Positions 18,701 to 26,452 of a stretch of 64,000 nt of DNA are shown piece after piece. Position numbers and translations under genes: made by a program. Position 1 is the first letter of the stretch. Each line of letters opens with the position of its first letter. Source of the DNA: Bacteriovoracaceae bacterium (lineage in GTDB: Bacteria > Bdellovibrionota > Bacteriovoracia > Bacteriovoracales > Bacteriovoracaceae); NCBI GenBank assembly GCA_021737405.1, contig JAIPEG010000003.1:124001-188000 (forward strand). The letters are read 5' to 3'. The notes under the pieces are model-generated. The model did not search any database, had not been told where the DNA came from, and saw nothing but the letters and a program-made list of their open reading frames with translations.

Positions 18701-19239
18701 ACCCAATCCATAAAAGAAGAATTTGAAAGAAGGCCCACAAGATATTGATTAACCCTATTAAAGGCATTCAAATAATTTTGCCCATCAATTTTAAATTCGA
18801 CAATTTCCAGGGAAAAATAACGTGTGAGGGCCAACTTTGATGCTGTTGGAAATTTAACACTAATATTAAATTCGTGCTCCACCGGAAACTCTCCGCCTCC
18901 GGCAATTTTATTCAAATCAAAAACAACATCAGCTGGCATTAAGGCCGTGCCCGAAATGATCAATAGGTTTTGCATGGGATCCATGTCAAAACGCTTAATC
19001 TCTTTAACAAAACCGTTTGGGTTTTCAGGACTCTTTTCTAGGGCCTTCTTTAATTCAATCCTTAAAAGCTCTATGGGTAGATTAATTTTAACAATACCCT
19101 CTTCAAGCGCTGCTCTTTCTTCCCTAAGAACATTATAGGGCTGGGCCTCATTTATCGTTTTGGTGTAAACCGGTTGTACGGCCATCAAAAAGATAAACAA
19201 TAATTGGTAAAAAAAGCCTAACCCTTGGAAGAGTCTCAT
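15709..19239 (-). CDS. very large exported protein of unknown function
   Basis: A 1176-aa protein with a clear signal peptide (residues 1-26, ...FLMAVQPVYT) and no further convincing membrane helix. Long amphipathic strand and helix stretches alternate over the whole length; several segments of the type 'ISGTALMPADVVFDL' and 'ILRGVMNMDINVFMEMGL' recall beta-rich lipid- or membrane-associated domains, but I cannot name one. GGAG lies nine bases before the ATG. With the membrane-anchored and barrel genes downstream it forms a three-gene overlapping operon, so a periplasmic complex linking inner and outer membranes is a reasonable guess. Confidence 0.8.
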   Translation of the reverse strand: MRLFQGLGFFYQLLFIFLMAVQPVYTKTINEAQPYNVLREERAALEEGIVKINLPIELLRIELKKALEKSPENPNGFVKEIKRFDMDPMQNLLIISGTALMPADVVFDLNKIAGGGEFPVEHEFNISVKFPTASKLALTRYFSLEIVEFKIDGQNYLNAFNRVNQYLVGLLSNSSFMDWVLNVGPDKSQEANSLSEKIHDLITSKGLRFKSHSVSFKLDLEKIAAIKSYVELADFQLWNISPVLLKGTGQVALQIEAGLGKPGDAWFKAIKERGESEEETLAEARESLYEKYGNTSLLNGELNEFMDLVKEQLNFPLWEIRQENNYKSLKSDVESRVRSGLDLKNPLFKADPMQAYDLLKEEVSAFIVNELTELKRRAQTIALLKSSGASNNKLPFLTKRLSQESLSQGVRFARDFNFENEQMFPELEVIIAPHIPGVILRGVMNMDINVFMEMGLEGEGINWSASPWRAAEDIWGSGMPFEVSLRLHAFDKGVLGIDVVNFSLLSNSEKTSLSKSSGHGHLMATWTKMAIVEALTTMAFEDPSAISTKGDSPQGRDEPFKHTLSKINEQSQVYQREMGRILEGDISALAKLAEIDIEKNPFNQAGSIVAANNLRYLFQDIISYDDASEMIQFKLDPKIVTETILASENSVQVWNIESLYDSLLNQTYIEVGVGDGERSKKYVDQIFERREAKDSQDFVGIDETRESSSSDMIVKTDLKNFELFLNKLFTDASKEQIKGVNTSIRENVEQSHYVIKDLNLNAVEEGQIEMNLTASLYEKSKKGILGQLFSSSDWKVTQKDVLVKARLKISVEKLDKYKSRVKLSKNEVFFGDEVLKLDLAQAGIRFSGDTSTLDKMINLIASDINFEGGLTKKVKKVVLNFLHNYLNDQDPSKNGNTTLGGVKLNRYAKVLAHDEEILIQLNPHIMGVAFDVRLLNNTLFSDTPVGLLVNKSQNSIDMHFSTSGNLAAVDKGELLRVMVKAKELFQPFITGDKEIFNNHVLLIELFDRSIFNSDYTKLSLFHRLNRVMRNYEGVTNIIRPDTSVVDQINQNLGTRFGVSSGVFNNRQLTGSGVEIMYFLSAAAVLREQMEAFVARIEKLGLRNQVSFVGPMEGKIHEIETRFINPLMEVYKNNFMVRNSKILKKGITDWNYTYYPDALYCEGVYQLVTKWSEKSGR

Positions 19240-19422
19240 CGATTTACTCCAATAAATTCAATAATTTAGATAAAAATCACTCTATTCTTATGAATTATTG
19301 TTGCAATCCTTGGGCCATGGATTTGCTGTGGACTTCAACTGGAATTCTATAGTTTTTATTTTCTATGTCACGTTGCTACAATATATCGCTAGGCTGCTCT
19401 CTGAGACCCTTCCACTTAACTG

Positions 19423-19956
19423 TTAAAGAGTTAATAGGTAATGCTCAGAGCACCACCATTTATTATCTACAAAGGTTTTCACATCACGTTGACCAATCAA
19501 TTTAAAACCGTTGTGAAGTAAAATACTTTTCATCTTTTTATTAAATTCGAAAATTCCTGCCTCGATGTGAGTACATTTCTGCTCTTTAGCTAATCTTAAA
19601 ACTTCTTTGGCAACAGCGAGGCCAAACCCTTTTCCACGAAATTCATCAGCACCAATAGCGATACTAGGCCATGCAACTCGCCCCTCTTTGTGGAGACAAA
19701 CAGGGTGGTTAATATAAAACTGCCCATAACCAATATATTTGCCTATAAATCTCAACATAAAGGCCATTCTTTCAAAATCTTCACTTGGCCCAAATTGCTT
19801 CACAAAGTCTTCTGTAGTGAATTTAACTTCTAATTTCTCTTCTTTTTGTATAATCCAATTTTTAACCATCTCTGGATTTGAGTACCAACTGACATAAGTC
19901 TCTGCCTGCTTTTTATCAGTAGGATCAACTTTTTCAAATATAAGATTTTCTTTCAT
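19423..19956 (-). CDS. GNAT-family N-acetyltransferase
   Basis: An acetyl-CoA-dependent transferase of about 177 aa. The fold's acetyl-CoA loop appears as ADEFRGKGFGLAVAKEVL, preceded by the strand VAWPSIAIG and followed by HIEAGIFEFNKKMKSILLHNGFKLIGQRD, the usual end of a GNAT domain where substrate and CoA meet. I chose the ATG at 19956, with GGGATA upstream, rather than the in-frame codon at 20091, which would run into the neighbouring glycosyltransferase gene. The target (an amine on an antibiotic, sugar, ribosomal protein or other molecule) cannot be told. Confidence 0.85.
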   Translation of the reverse strand: MKENLIFEKVDPTDKKQAETYVSWYSNPEMVKNWIIQKEEKLEVKFTTEDFVKQFGPSEDFERMAFMLRFIGKYIGYGQFYINHPVCLHKEGRVAWPSIAIGADEFRGKGFGLAVAKEVLRLAKEQKCTHIEAGIFEFNKKMKSILLHNGFKLIGQRDVKTFVDNKWWCSEHYLLTL

Positions 19957-20011
19957 GAAGCTATCCCTATTTCTAGTCTCTTCAAATGCTAGTTTAATCG
20001 TACACTTTAGT

Positions 20012-21124
20012 CTACTTAAGGAGGGTTTTTGAAGCCGCTTCAACGGAGAAGGAATCAGTGTAAAAATGCAGGCCTCTTTGACCCAATTCAATTGCCTCTT
20101 TAGGGTGAGTCAAGGCATGAACCACACAGTCAGCATAGGCATTTAAATCTTCAAAGGCCGTGGCATAGAGAAAGTTATGCCAAGGAATTGATTCCACCGT
20201 AAAGTAACTGGTTGTGGTAACAATGGCCTTCCCGTGAAGAAGAGCGGCCATAATAGTGCCCCTTCTCGTCGTAACACCATCTAGAAAAGGACATAAGACA
20301 AGGTCAGCCCTCTTTAACCAAGAAGAAACGCCTTCTTCACTTAAAAAACCTAAGGCAAAGACATCTTGGTCCAGTCTACTTAATAAAAGATCGGGTATAA
20401 CCTTTCTAGAAAGTCCTAATAAATAAAGAGACACATTTTCTTTTCCAAGTTCTTCTTGGGCCTTATTTAAGGCGATAAGGAGATGATCAAAAGAGTTCGT
20501 AGGGTGAGCCCCTCCAAAATAAATTAACTTATGTTTCTTTAAAGGAATATCAGCATTCAATCCCTCATCACTTTTAAGATGATTTTTAATATTTGAATAA
20601 ACGGGCAAGGTTGAAAATTTTCTCTTCAAAAATGGGAGATAACCCGCCCACTTAAGTTCATTACCCTCATGAGAAAAATATAATTTGCGTGACCAAAGTG
20701 CGATCAAACAAAATTGAAAGAAATGAGGAACCCCAATAAAAAGCCCTTTTAAAGAGGGAGAAAGTGGATAATGAGATTCATGAACGATTACCTTGGTGTT
20801 TAAAGAGCGCAAGTGAAAGAGAAGAAAAGGCACAAAAAAGGCTAGGCCATAAAAGTCTTTTGAAAAGGCCAGAGGCGTCCACTGAAAAAGAACAAGATCA
20901 GCTTTTAACTCTCCTATTAAATCACGAATATTAAAGACATGAGACCAACCCCAATCAGGTTGTTTAAAAACGGTAAAATCAAAAAGACCCTCTGGGACAT
21001 CACTTGAAGTTAGAACAAAAACTTCATGGCCCAAGTCATGAAAGTGTTGCGCCAGCTCATAGCTATGATCACTGACGCCACCAGGTCTTGGCTTAAAATG
21101 GGGAGAAACTAAACATATTCGCAT
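20012..21124 (-). CDS. glycosyltransferase family 4-like protein
   Basis: A 370-aa GT-B-fold glycosyltransferase. The N-terminal half has the classical opening MRICLVSPHFKPRPGGVSDH followed by ELAQHFHDLGHEVFVLT; the C-terminal half shows LIYFGGAHPTNSFDHLLIAL (nucleotide-sugar domain start), LALGFLSEEGVSSWLKRADLVLCPF and ALLHGKAIVTT, matching the GT4 layout. The usual EGFG/E-x7-E motif is weak here. It presumably adds a sugar to a lipid or polysaccharide at the inner membrane. It is alone: no other surface-sugar genes lie within the window. Confidence 0.86.
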   Translation of the reverse strand: MRICLVSPHFKPRPGGVSDHSYELAQHFHDLGHEVFVLTSSDVPEGLFDFTVFKQPDWGWSHVFNIRDLIGELKADLVLFQWTPLAFSKDFYGLAFFVPFLLFHLRSLNTKVIVHESHYPLSPSLKGLFIGVPHFFQFCLIALWSRKLYFSHEGNELKWAGYLPFLKRKFSTLPVYSNIKNHLKSDEGLNADIPLKKHKLIYFGGAHPTNSFDHLLIALNKAQEELGKENVSLYLLGLSRKVIPDLLLSRLDQDVFALGFLSEEGVSSWLKRADLVLCPFLDGVTTRRGTIMAALLHGKAIVTTTSYFTVESIPWHNFLYATAFEDLNAYADCVVHALTHPKEAIELGQRGLHFYTDSFSVEAASKTLLK

Positions 21125-21171
21125 TTATTTAATTTTAAGGGATATTCTTGATAATTAAAACAAAGGATTCA

Positions 21172-21762
21172 TCATTTTGAGAGTGCTCTATCAAGGTCTA
21201 ATAAGGCCACAGGAATACTTTCCTTCTCCCAGGCAAGGGAAAATTCTTCTTTTAAGATGTTATTAATATCTTCCTCTTGGGCCAGACCGGACTCCCTTTG
21301 TAGGAGAACCTCATGATTGGCACTACAACTCTTGCCACTTAATTCATTTTTTAATTTTGGATTAAAGCCCAAGCACCCATAAGGTTTTACCGTCTTTGGA
21401 AGCGGACAACCAAGGGCGGATTGAGTGAAGAAGGGACAAGTGTAAGTCTTTCGCATGAGCTGGCTACCACCAGTGCTAGGTCTATTTAATAATCTAAAAT
21501 CATCAATACACCTTTTAAGACTGTCTCTTAACTCTTGAGTCCAAAGGCCACTAGATTGCAAATAATCGTACAAATCCCACGTCTCAGCAATTGTCATCTG
21601 CATACTATTGCTCATGAAGGTACAGCAAGTTCCGGGACAATTTTTGCAGTTAACCTCCCTTTCATCTAATTGCTCCATTGCTTTTAGTAAGGGAAGACGT
21701 CTCTCATTTAGAGAATCTTGAAGCTTGATCTTTAATTCTTCTATTTTAGGATTAATTTTCAT
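21172..21762 (-). CDS. YkgJ-like cysteine-cluster protein
   Basis: A 196-aa cytoplasmic protein with the YkgJ/zinc- or iron-chelating cysteine pattern: NCKNCPGTCCTF near residue 40, CPFF-x5-GCPL near 110 and KPYGCLGF. These cysteines are thought to bind a metal cluster; one member family has been linked to metal-dependent oxygenases or flagellin-lysine methylation, but most members have no proven role. AGGAG lies 12 bases before the ATG. No neighbour suggests a partner. Confidence 0.8.
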   Translation of the reverse strand: MKINPKIEELKIKLQDSLNERRLPLLKAMEQLDEREVNCKNCPGTCCTFMSNSMQMTIAETWDLYDYLQSSGLWTQELRDSLKRCIDDFRLLNRPSTGGSQLMRKTYTCPFFTQSALGCPLPKTVKPYGCLGFNPKLKNELSGKSCSANHEVLLQRESGLAQEEDINNILKEEFSLAWEKESIPVALLDLDRALSK

Positions 21763-21871
21763 TAAAAATCTTTTGCTCCTATATAACTATCTATTTTTAC
21801 ACATATTACGCGTAGTGTAAAAAATACTTTAGAAGCTCTGGCCTAAGGGCAACGTGATATGTTGTGCGCCT

Positions 21872-22891
21872 ATGATTAAGTTAACTCTTAAAAGAAGATT
21901 TACCAATATCTTCCTGCTAAAGCTAGGACTATGCTTGGGTCTTCTCACATTACTTTCCTGTGGTGGAAACTCTGGCCTAGAAATTGGTCAAGCACCAAGT
22001 GGTAACAATAGCGCGACGACTGTTATTCCAGATGAGTTTCAAATTGGGGCCCAGTGGAGTGCAAGACCCTTAAATAAGAAAATTGTTTTAGAAGAGAATA
22101 ATTTTGTGGTGGCAAAGCTTGCTTCCAATACAGTCATGGTAACGACGGCCGCCAATATTAAAGGCACGGGTTTTTATCTTGGTTTTCACAATGGTCAGCA
22201 TCTTGTTGCTACAAATGCCCATGTGTTAACAAATATACTGGGTTGTAATATATCTTCCGTCACTCTCTATTTTAGTGTTTTCAACATGGCCTATAGTTGC
22301 AAGCAAATCATCTCAACATGGCATGATATTGATTTGACCATCATGGCCCTTGAAACAAATAGTGTCAGTGATGCCTTTTTAAATCAGTTGAACCCCTTAA
22401 ATTTCGCCTTTAACAAAGATATCACGAGAGACAAACTCCTTTTGACCGCAGGGTTTGGTGTATACAAGAACCCAAGAGGAGAACTTACACTAAAGGCAGA
22501 TGAGGACTGTAGAGTGTTGTCTGAAACGAACTCCTTTAATCGCCTCAAAAATCCAAATCAAAGAATCATTAAGAAAGTTCCAAGCTTTGCCTTAGGTTGT
22601 GATATTTCTTCTGGAGATAGCGGAAGTCCCGTAATCGATCGTGTGACAGGAGATGTACTTGGTATTGTTTGGAGCACTCACACACCTAAACCTTATAAGA
22701 TAAGAACGCACTCTTACATGCAAGAGTTAAGAGCTCAAGCCAATCCAGACGTTTGGAAGGATTTAGCTTATGCTGTTCCTTCCTCTGAGATTAGGGCCCG
22801 GTTATTACGCTGGACAGAGACAGTCAAAGTAAGTCGAGCTGCCCGTGATGACCGTAGGACAATACTAAGTTTACTCGGACTCGCGCCTTAA
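21872..22891 (+). CDS. trypsin-like serine protease, lipoprotein
   Basis: Secreted serine protease of the chymotrypsin fold anchored as a lipoprotein. The signal ends in the lipobox LLSC followed by GGNSG. The triad is readable: His in ATNAHVL, Asp in HDIDLTIM and Ser in SSGDSGSPV. Two pairs of cysteines could form disulfides. Start is uncertain: GTG at 21854 follows AAGGG, while ATG at 21872 gives the tidier signal peptide (MIKLTLKRRF) and is used here. The gene stands alone between two minus-strand genes. Prey or environmental protein digestion, or envelope housekeeping, would both fit. Confidence 0.88.
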   Translation: MIKLTLKRRFTNIFLLKLGLCLGLLTLLSCGGNSGLEIGQAPSGNNSATTVIPDEFQIGAQWSARPLNKKIVLEENNFVVAKLASNTVMVTTAANIKGTGFYLGFHNGQHLVATNAHVLTNILGCNISSVTLYFSVFNMAYSCKQIISTWHDIDLTIMALETNSVSDAFLNQLNPLNFAFNKDITRDKLLLTAGFGVYKNPRGELTLKADEDCRVLSETNSFNRLKNPNQRIIKKVPSFALGCDISSGDSGSPVIDRVTGDVLGIVWSTHTPKPYKIRTHSYMQELRAQANPDVWKDLAYAVPSSEIRARLLRWTETVKVSRAARDDRRTILSLLGLAP

Positions 22892-22908
22892 CAATTAAAA
22901 CTTATCAT

Positions 22909-23949
22909 TTACTGAACGTTAAACTCTGCCTCAGCTCCGGAGACATCTTCCACAAGGGCATCTTCATCAAACTCGGGATTTTCTTCAAGCTTTAGTTGAT
23001 CACTAATAGTGTGGCCTTGATCGAGAGATTTGCCCGTCAGATCGTGCTTTCTTTTTCGTTTTACAACTCTTGTCTTCCTTAAGTTCTTCTTCGGGTTCTC
23101 AATTGAAGTCTCTACTTGAGCATCATTTGCCTTAAGGCCAGTATTAGTCACTTCTTCTTCCCAAGAAAAACTTTGCTCTTTCACCTTTTCAAGTTGTTCT
23201 GGCTTTAAATACTTGGCCCGAACCATTTTTTTGAGAATACTATCAACCGTTTTACTGGCAAAATCAGTCATTTTCTTCTCTCGAAACGATTCACCATATC
23301 TCTTAGGACTTGGTAAAAGCATCGCCAAAAAAGCACCTTCTCTTGGGCTCAAGTCCTTTGGTCTCTTTTTAAAATAATACTGGGAAGCCGCTTTTATGCC
23401 ATAAATACCTGGACCAAATTCAGCGATATTCAAATAGGTTTCTAGAATCTTCTCTTTAGAAACATTTCTTTCCATATAAGTGGAATAGAATAATTCTTTT
23501 AACTTTCTTGTTAAGCTCTTCTCAGAAGTGAGATAGATGTTCTTTACGACTTGCTGAGAAATCGTTGAAGCGCCTCTTGTGCGCTCTCCTTCAATCGCCT
23601 CTTCTGCGGCCTCTTTTATCTGACCCAAATCATAACCACTATGATTGTAAAAGGCCCAATCCTCACTAACAACAATGGCATGTGCGGCGGTATAGTTCAT
23701 ATCTTTCAAAGTCACCCAACTCTTAGGTTTATTTGAAACAAACTGATATTCGGCACTTTGATCTGCTCCAACAGTAACTAAAATATGACCCTTCTCGAGG
23801 TCTTGAATTTCCTGTCTTGGAAAGACTCCGTAGAAATAAATTAAAGCAATGACGATAAAAAAATTAAAGACAAAGCTAAAAATGAGTAACTTCTTCTTTA
23901 AACTTTTTGGGGTCTTCGTCTCTTCTAATTTTTGAGAATTCTCATCCAT
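22909..23949 (-). CDS. mtgA: monofunctional peptidoglycan glycosyltransferase (GT51)
   Basis: Polymerises lipid II into glycan strands at the periplasmic face of the inner membrane. One N-terminal membrane anchor (about residues 19-43) leads into the GT51 domain with EDWAFYNHSGYD (catalytic Glu), RGASTISQQVVKNIYL and LNIAEFGPGIYGIKAASQYYF, all in the family order. There is no transpeptidase domain, so it is monofunctional. The C-terminal 90 residues are Lys- and Glu-rich and extend beyond the usual size of about 240 aa; I see no domain there. AAGGAG precedes the ATG. The gene symbol follows the family; orthology to E. coli MtgA is not proven. Confidence 0.9.
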   Translation of the reverse strand: MDENSQKLEETKTPKSLKKKLLIFSFVFNFFIVIALIYFYGVFPRQEIQDLEKGHILVTVGADQSAEYQFVSNKPKSWVTLKDMNYTAAHAIVVSEDWAFYNHSGYDLGQIKEAAEEAIEGERTRGASTISQQVVKNIYLTSEKSLTRKLKELFYSTYMERNVSKEKILETYLNIAEFGPGIYGIKAASQYYFKKRPKDLSPREGAFLAMLLPSPKRYGESFREKKMTDFASKTVDSILKKMVRAKYLKPEQLEKVKEQSFSWEEEVTNTGLKANDAQVETSIENPKKNLRKTRVVKRKRKHDLTGKSLDQGHTISDQLKLEENPEFDEDALVEDVSGAEAEFNVQ

Positions 23950-24219
23950 AAATTATGCTCCTTGAGTCTTAATCATTATAAGAGCATGAAGGAAGTGGGA
24001 CTAGAGGCGGCACGCTTATCACTCTTGAAGTTAAGAAGAATTAAAGAGTCAGGCAGCAACTGCAGCGCATCAATCTCAAAGAAAGATAATAAGAGTTAGA
24101 TCAAGTTCATAAGCTGGCGAATGCTTAAAACCTGTCTTAATTAATCATATATGTTTGCTTGAAAAAGGTGAGATTTATAAGTAAATTTTTTATTATTGGT
24201 TTTGGGGAGACTAACAAGT

Positions 24220-25170
24220 ATGCGTAAAGATTTATCATTACTAGGTGCGGCCACTGACTTGGGCCAATCCATTGAAGGCACTGAACTTGCGCCTTCCTGG
24301 CTTAGGCTAAAAGGCGTAAAGAAAGTTCTTTCAAAGAAATTCTACCATATTTTAGACCTTGGAGACGTAGGCCCTATCACTCCAGAGCATCCCACAATTA
24401 GAGGCCACGATCTTCATACCATTTCTCTTTATAATAAACGTCTAAAAGACATTATAAAAAATGAACTTGATCAAGAGAGGTTTGTTATCACTCTTGGCGG
24501 TGACCACTCTGTGGCCATTGGCTCATTAAGTGCTTCTCTTGAACATAATCCTGACACAAAAGTTGTCTGGGTCGATGCTCACGCTGATCTCAATACACCA
24601 ATGACTTCTCCATCTGGTAATTTACATGGCATGCCTTTGGCCTTTTTCTATGACCTTTTAAGGCCTGGTGAGACCAAAGATTTATTTTCTTGGGTTCCTC
24701 GTCTTAAAAGAGAAAATCTTGTTTATATAGGCCTTCGCGATGTTGATGCAGGAGAGAGACGGTTCATTAGCGAGCTTGGGATTACTTACTTTGATGCTTC
24801 GACCGTAAAAGAATTAGGGATCAATAGTGTTCTTGAGCAAACCCTTGCCCAGTTATGCCCAACGGGCGTTGAGGACGTTCACTTAAGCTTTGATGTAGAC
24901 GGAATAGACCCCAGATTTTTTCCAGCAACCGGAACCCCTGTTCCAGGTGGACTTGACCTCACGGATGGTCAAATCATCATCAATACTCTAGCTAAAAAGT
25001 CGAATTTGATTTCCTTTGATTTAGTGGAGGTCAATCCACTCTTAGGTCAAAATAAGGCAGACTTAGACATGACCGCGGCTTCTACGCTGGCCCTTTTAGA
25101 GGCCATTCCTAATTGGGATTCCCATGATACAACAGTGGATCCTATTATTTTTGAAAAACCTGAATACTAG
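24220..25170 (+). CDS. rocF: arginase
   Basis: Hydrolyses L-arginine to ornithine and urea, with a two-manganese site. The ureohydrolase motifs are complete: GGDHSVAIG, VDAHADLNTP, then SPSGNLHGMPLA, which is the arginase-type substrate loop rather than the agmatinase one, and SFDVDGIDP. Length 316 aa is normal. ATG at 24220 is preceded by GGGGAG, ten bases away; an in-frame TTG lies 24 bases earlier. It is monocistronic here, so it most likely serves arginine use as nitrogen or carbon. Its stop codon overlaps that of the convergent gene within CTAG. Confidence 0.93.
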   Translation: MRKDLSLLGAATDLGQSIEGTELAPSWLRLKGVKKVLSKKFYHILDLGDVGPITPEHPTIRGHDLHTISLYNKRLKDIIKNELDQERFVITLGGDHSVAIGSLSASLEHNPDTKVVWVDAHADLNTPMTSPSGNLHGMPLAFFYDLLRPGETKDLFSWVPRLKRENLVYIGLRDVDAGERRFISELGITYFDASTVKELGINSVLEQTLAQLCPTGVEDVHLSFDVDGIDPRFFPATGTPVPGGLDLTDGQIIINTLAKKSNLISFDLVEVNPLLGQNKADLDMTAASTLALLEAIPNWDSHDTTVDPIIFEKPEY

Positions 25171-25526
25171 TTATTTTCCTGAGTCTTTATATAGAGTCTA
25201 GAAAGACCCATCGTTCCCTCAGAACAAAGTGCATAGAGTTGAAGAATTAATTGAGTTTGATCAGGGAAAGCTTCTTCTTCTTGATCAATCACCTCTAAAT
25301 GCTTCGTCAGTGGAAAACACGTTTGCTTTAAAGCACTAAAGGCCAAACGTTCCGTAAAACTTAGCTTTTTGATCAGGGTTTTGTTTTCCATAAAAGTTTT
25401 TACCAATTCAGTATTTTGTTGCCATGGAATAAGGGCAAGGCGCTCAGGTTTCGTTAATTCTCTGGCCTCTGATCGAACTGTGATAAAGGCAAAAAATAGA
25501 CCTAATAAAATGAATGCTAGTTTCAT
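25167..25526 (-). CDS. small exported protein of unknown function
   Basis: A 119-aa protein with a signal peptide (residues 1-21, LAFILLGLFFAFITVRSEA). The mature part is helical and has two cysteines (CFP and LCSEG) that could pair. No family is recognised. Its stop sits inside the last codon of the convergent arginase gene. It could be periplasmic or secreted. Confidence 0.7.
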   Translation of the reverse strand: MKLAFILLGLFFAFITVRSEARELTKPERLALIPWQQNTELVKTFMENKTLIKKLSFTERLAFSALKQTCFPLTKHLEVIDQEEEAFPDQTQLILQLYALCSEGTMGLSRLYIKTQENN

Positions 25527-25589
25527 AGTGTTCCTTGGGTTTACACAGGGCTATTGTCAGAAAAGTCTCACCAATCGACAAGGATTATT

Positions 25590-26444
25590 TTAAGGAGAAT
25601 TAAAGAACGCTTTGACTTCTTTTAGAATTTCTAGATGATTCTCAAAAACATCGCGATAACCACCAAGCTCATAATTGCCGCGAATAAGAAGGGTTTTAAT
25701 ATCAACCTGGGCCAACACATCACTTACCTTATCACCAATCATTAACGAATTTCTTAGATCGAGGTTTTGTTCTTTGGCCGCAATCAAGGCCATTCCAGGC
25801 ATAGGCTTTCTTGTGTAACTGGCTTTTTTAAAATGAGCAAGTTCACTTTCAGGATGAAATGGGCTGTAGTACCAAGCATCTATTTTGGCACCTTTCTTCT
25901 CAAGCTCATGATCCATCCACTTATGAAGTTTAATAACATCATCTTCTTGGTAATATCCTCTTCCAATACCTGATTGATTGGTAAGAACGATCACTTTTAT
26001 TCTCAATTGATTGGCAAACTTAATGAGCTCTTCAATATGAGGGACAAATTCAACATCTTCATATCGATAGATGTAGCCACCATCTTTATTAATGACGCCA
26101 TCTCTATCTAAAAGAAGTGCCGGACAAGTACCAATTGAAGTTAGGGGAAGATAGCTTAGATCGTCACCTTCAACTCCTGATTGATTCCAATAGAGTTCGA
26201 TACCAGAGAGCTCATCTAAAAGATCATCATATTGAGCCGCCTGCGCACGCTCTCTTTTAAGGGCACGGCTTAGCCAAAAACTAAAATCTTCCTCAAGGGG
26301 AGCCACGTTTATGCGCAAAACTCCACTCGGAAAAGGTCCATCCCAATCTAACCTGAAATTAGACCAAACATCCTGCCAAGCAGTTTCTAAACTCTCTTGG
26401 CCATATTGGACAGATTTAGCGCGCCAATCGTTAAAATCATTCAT
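25590..26444 (-). CDS. HAD-IIIA phosphatase, GmhB/HisB-like, with N-terminal extension
   Basis: The C-terminal 180 residues (from about 107) are a histidinol-phosphate/heptose-bisphosphate phosphatase domain: LLLDRDGVINKDGGYI (nucleophile Asp), VLTNQSGIGRGYY, RKPMPGM and MIGDKVSDVLAQ. GmhB removes the C7 phosphate of heptose bisphosphate in lipopolysaccharide core synthesis. The usual zinc-binding cysteines are absent: the 'YYSPFHPE...KKASYTRKP' loop has none. About 105 residues of unknown, helical sequence precede the domain and are not part of known GmhB. The ATG at 26444, preceded by AGGGGTGA, is chosen over an in-frame GTG at 26456. Confidence 0.82.
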   Translation of the reverse strand: MNDFNDWRAKSVQYGQESLETAWQDVWSNFRLDWDGPFPSGVLRINVAPLEEDFSFWLSRALKRERAQAAQYDDLLDELSGIELYWNQSGVEGDDLSYLPLTSIGTCPALLLDRDGVINKDGGYIYRYEDVEFVPHIEELIKFANQLRIKVIVLTNQSGIGRGYYQEDDVIKLHKWMDHELEKKGAKIDAWYYSPFHPESELAHFKKASYTRKPMPGMALIAAKEQNLDLRNSLMIGDKVSDVLAQVDIKTLLIRGNYELGGYRDVFENHLEILKEVKAFFNSP

Positions 26445-26452
26445 CTTAAGAG

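Noticed and set aside
18824-19138. A 104-aa frame opposite the 1176-aa gene
   Set aside because: Shadow of a gene with a signal peptide and ribosome site.
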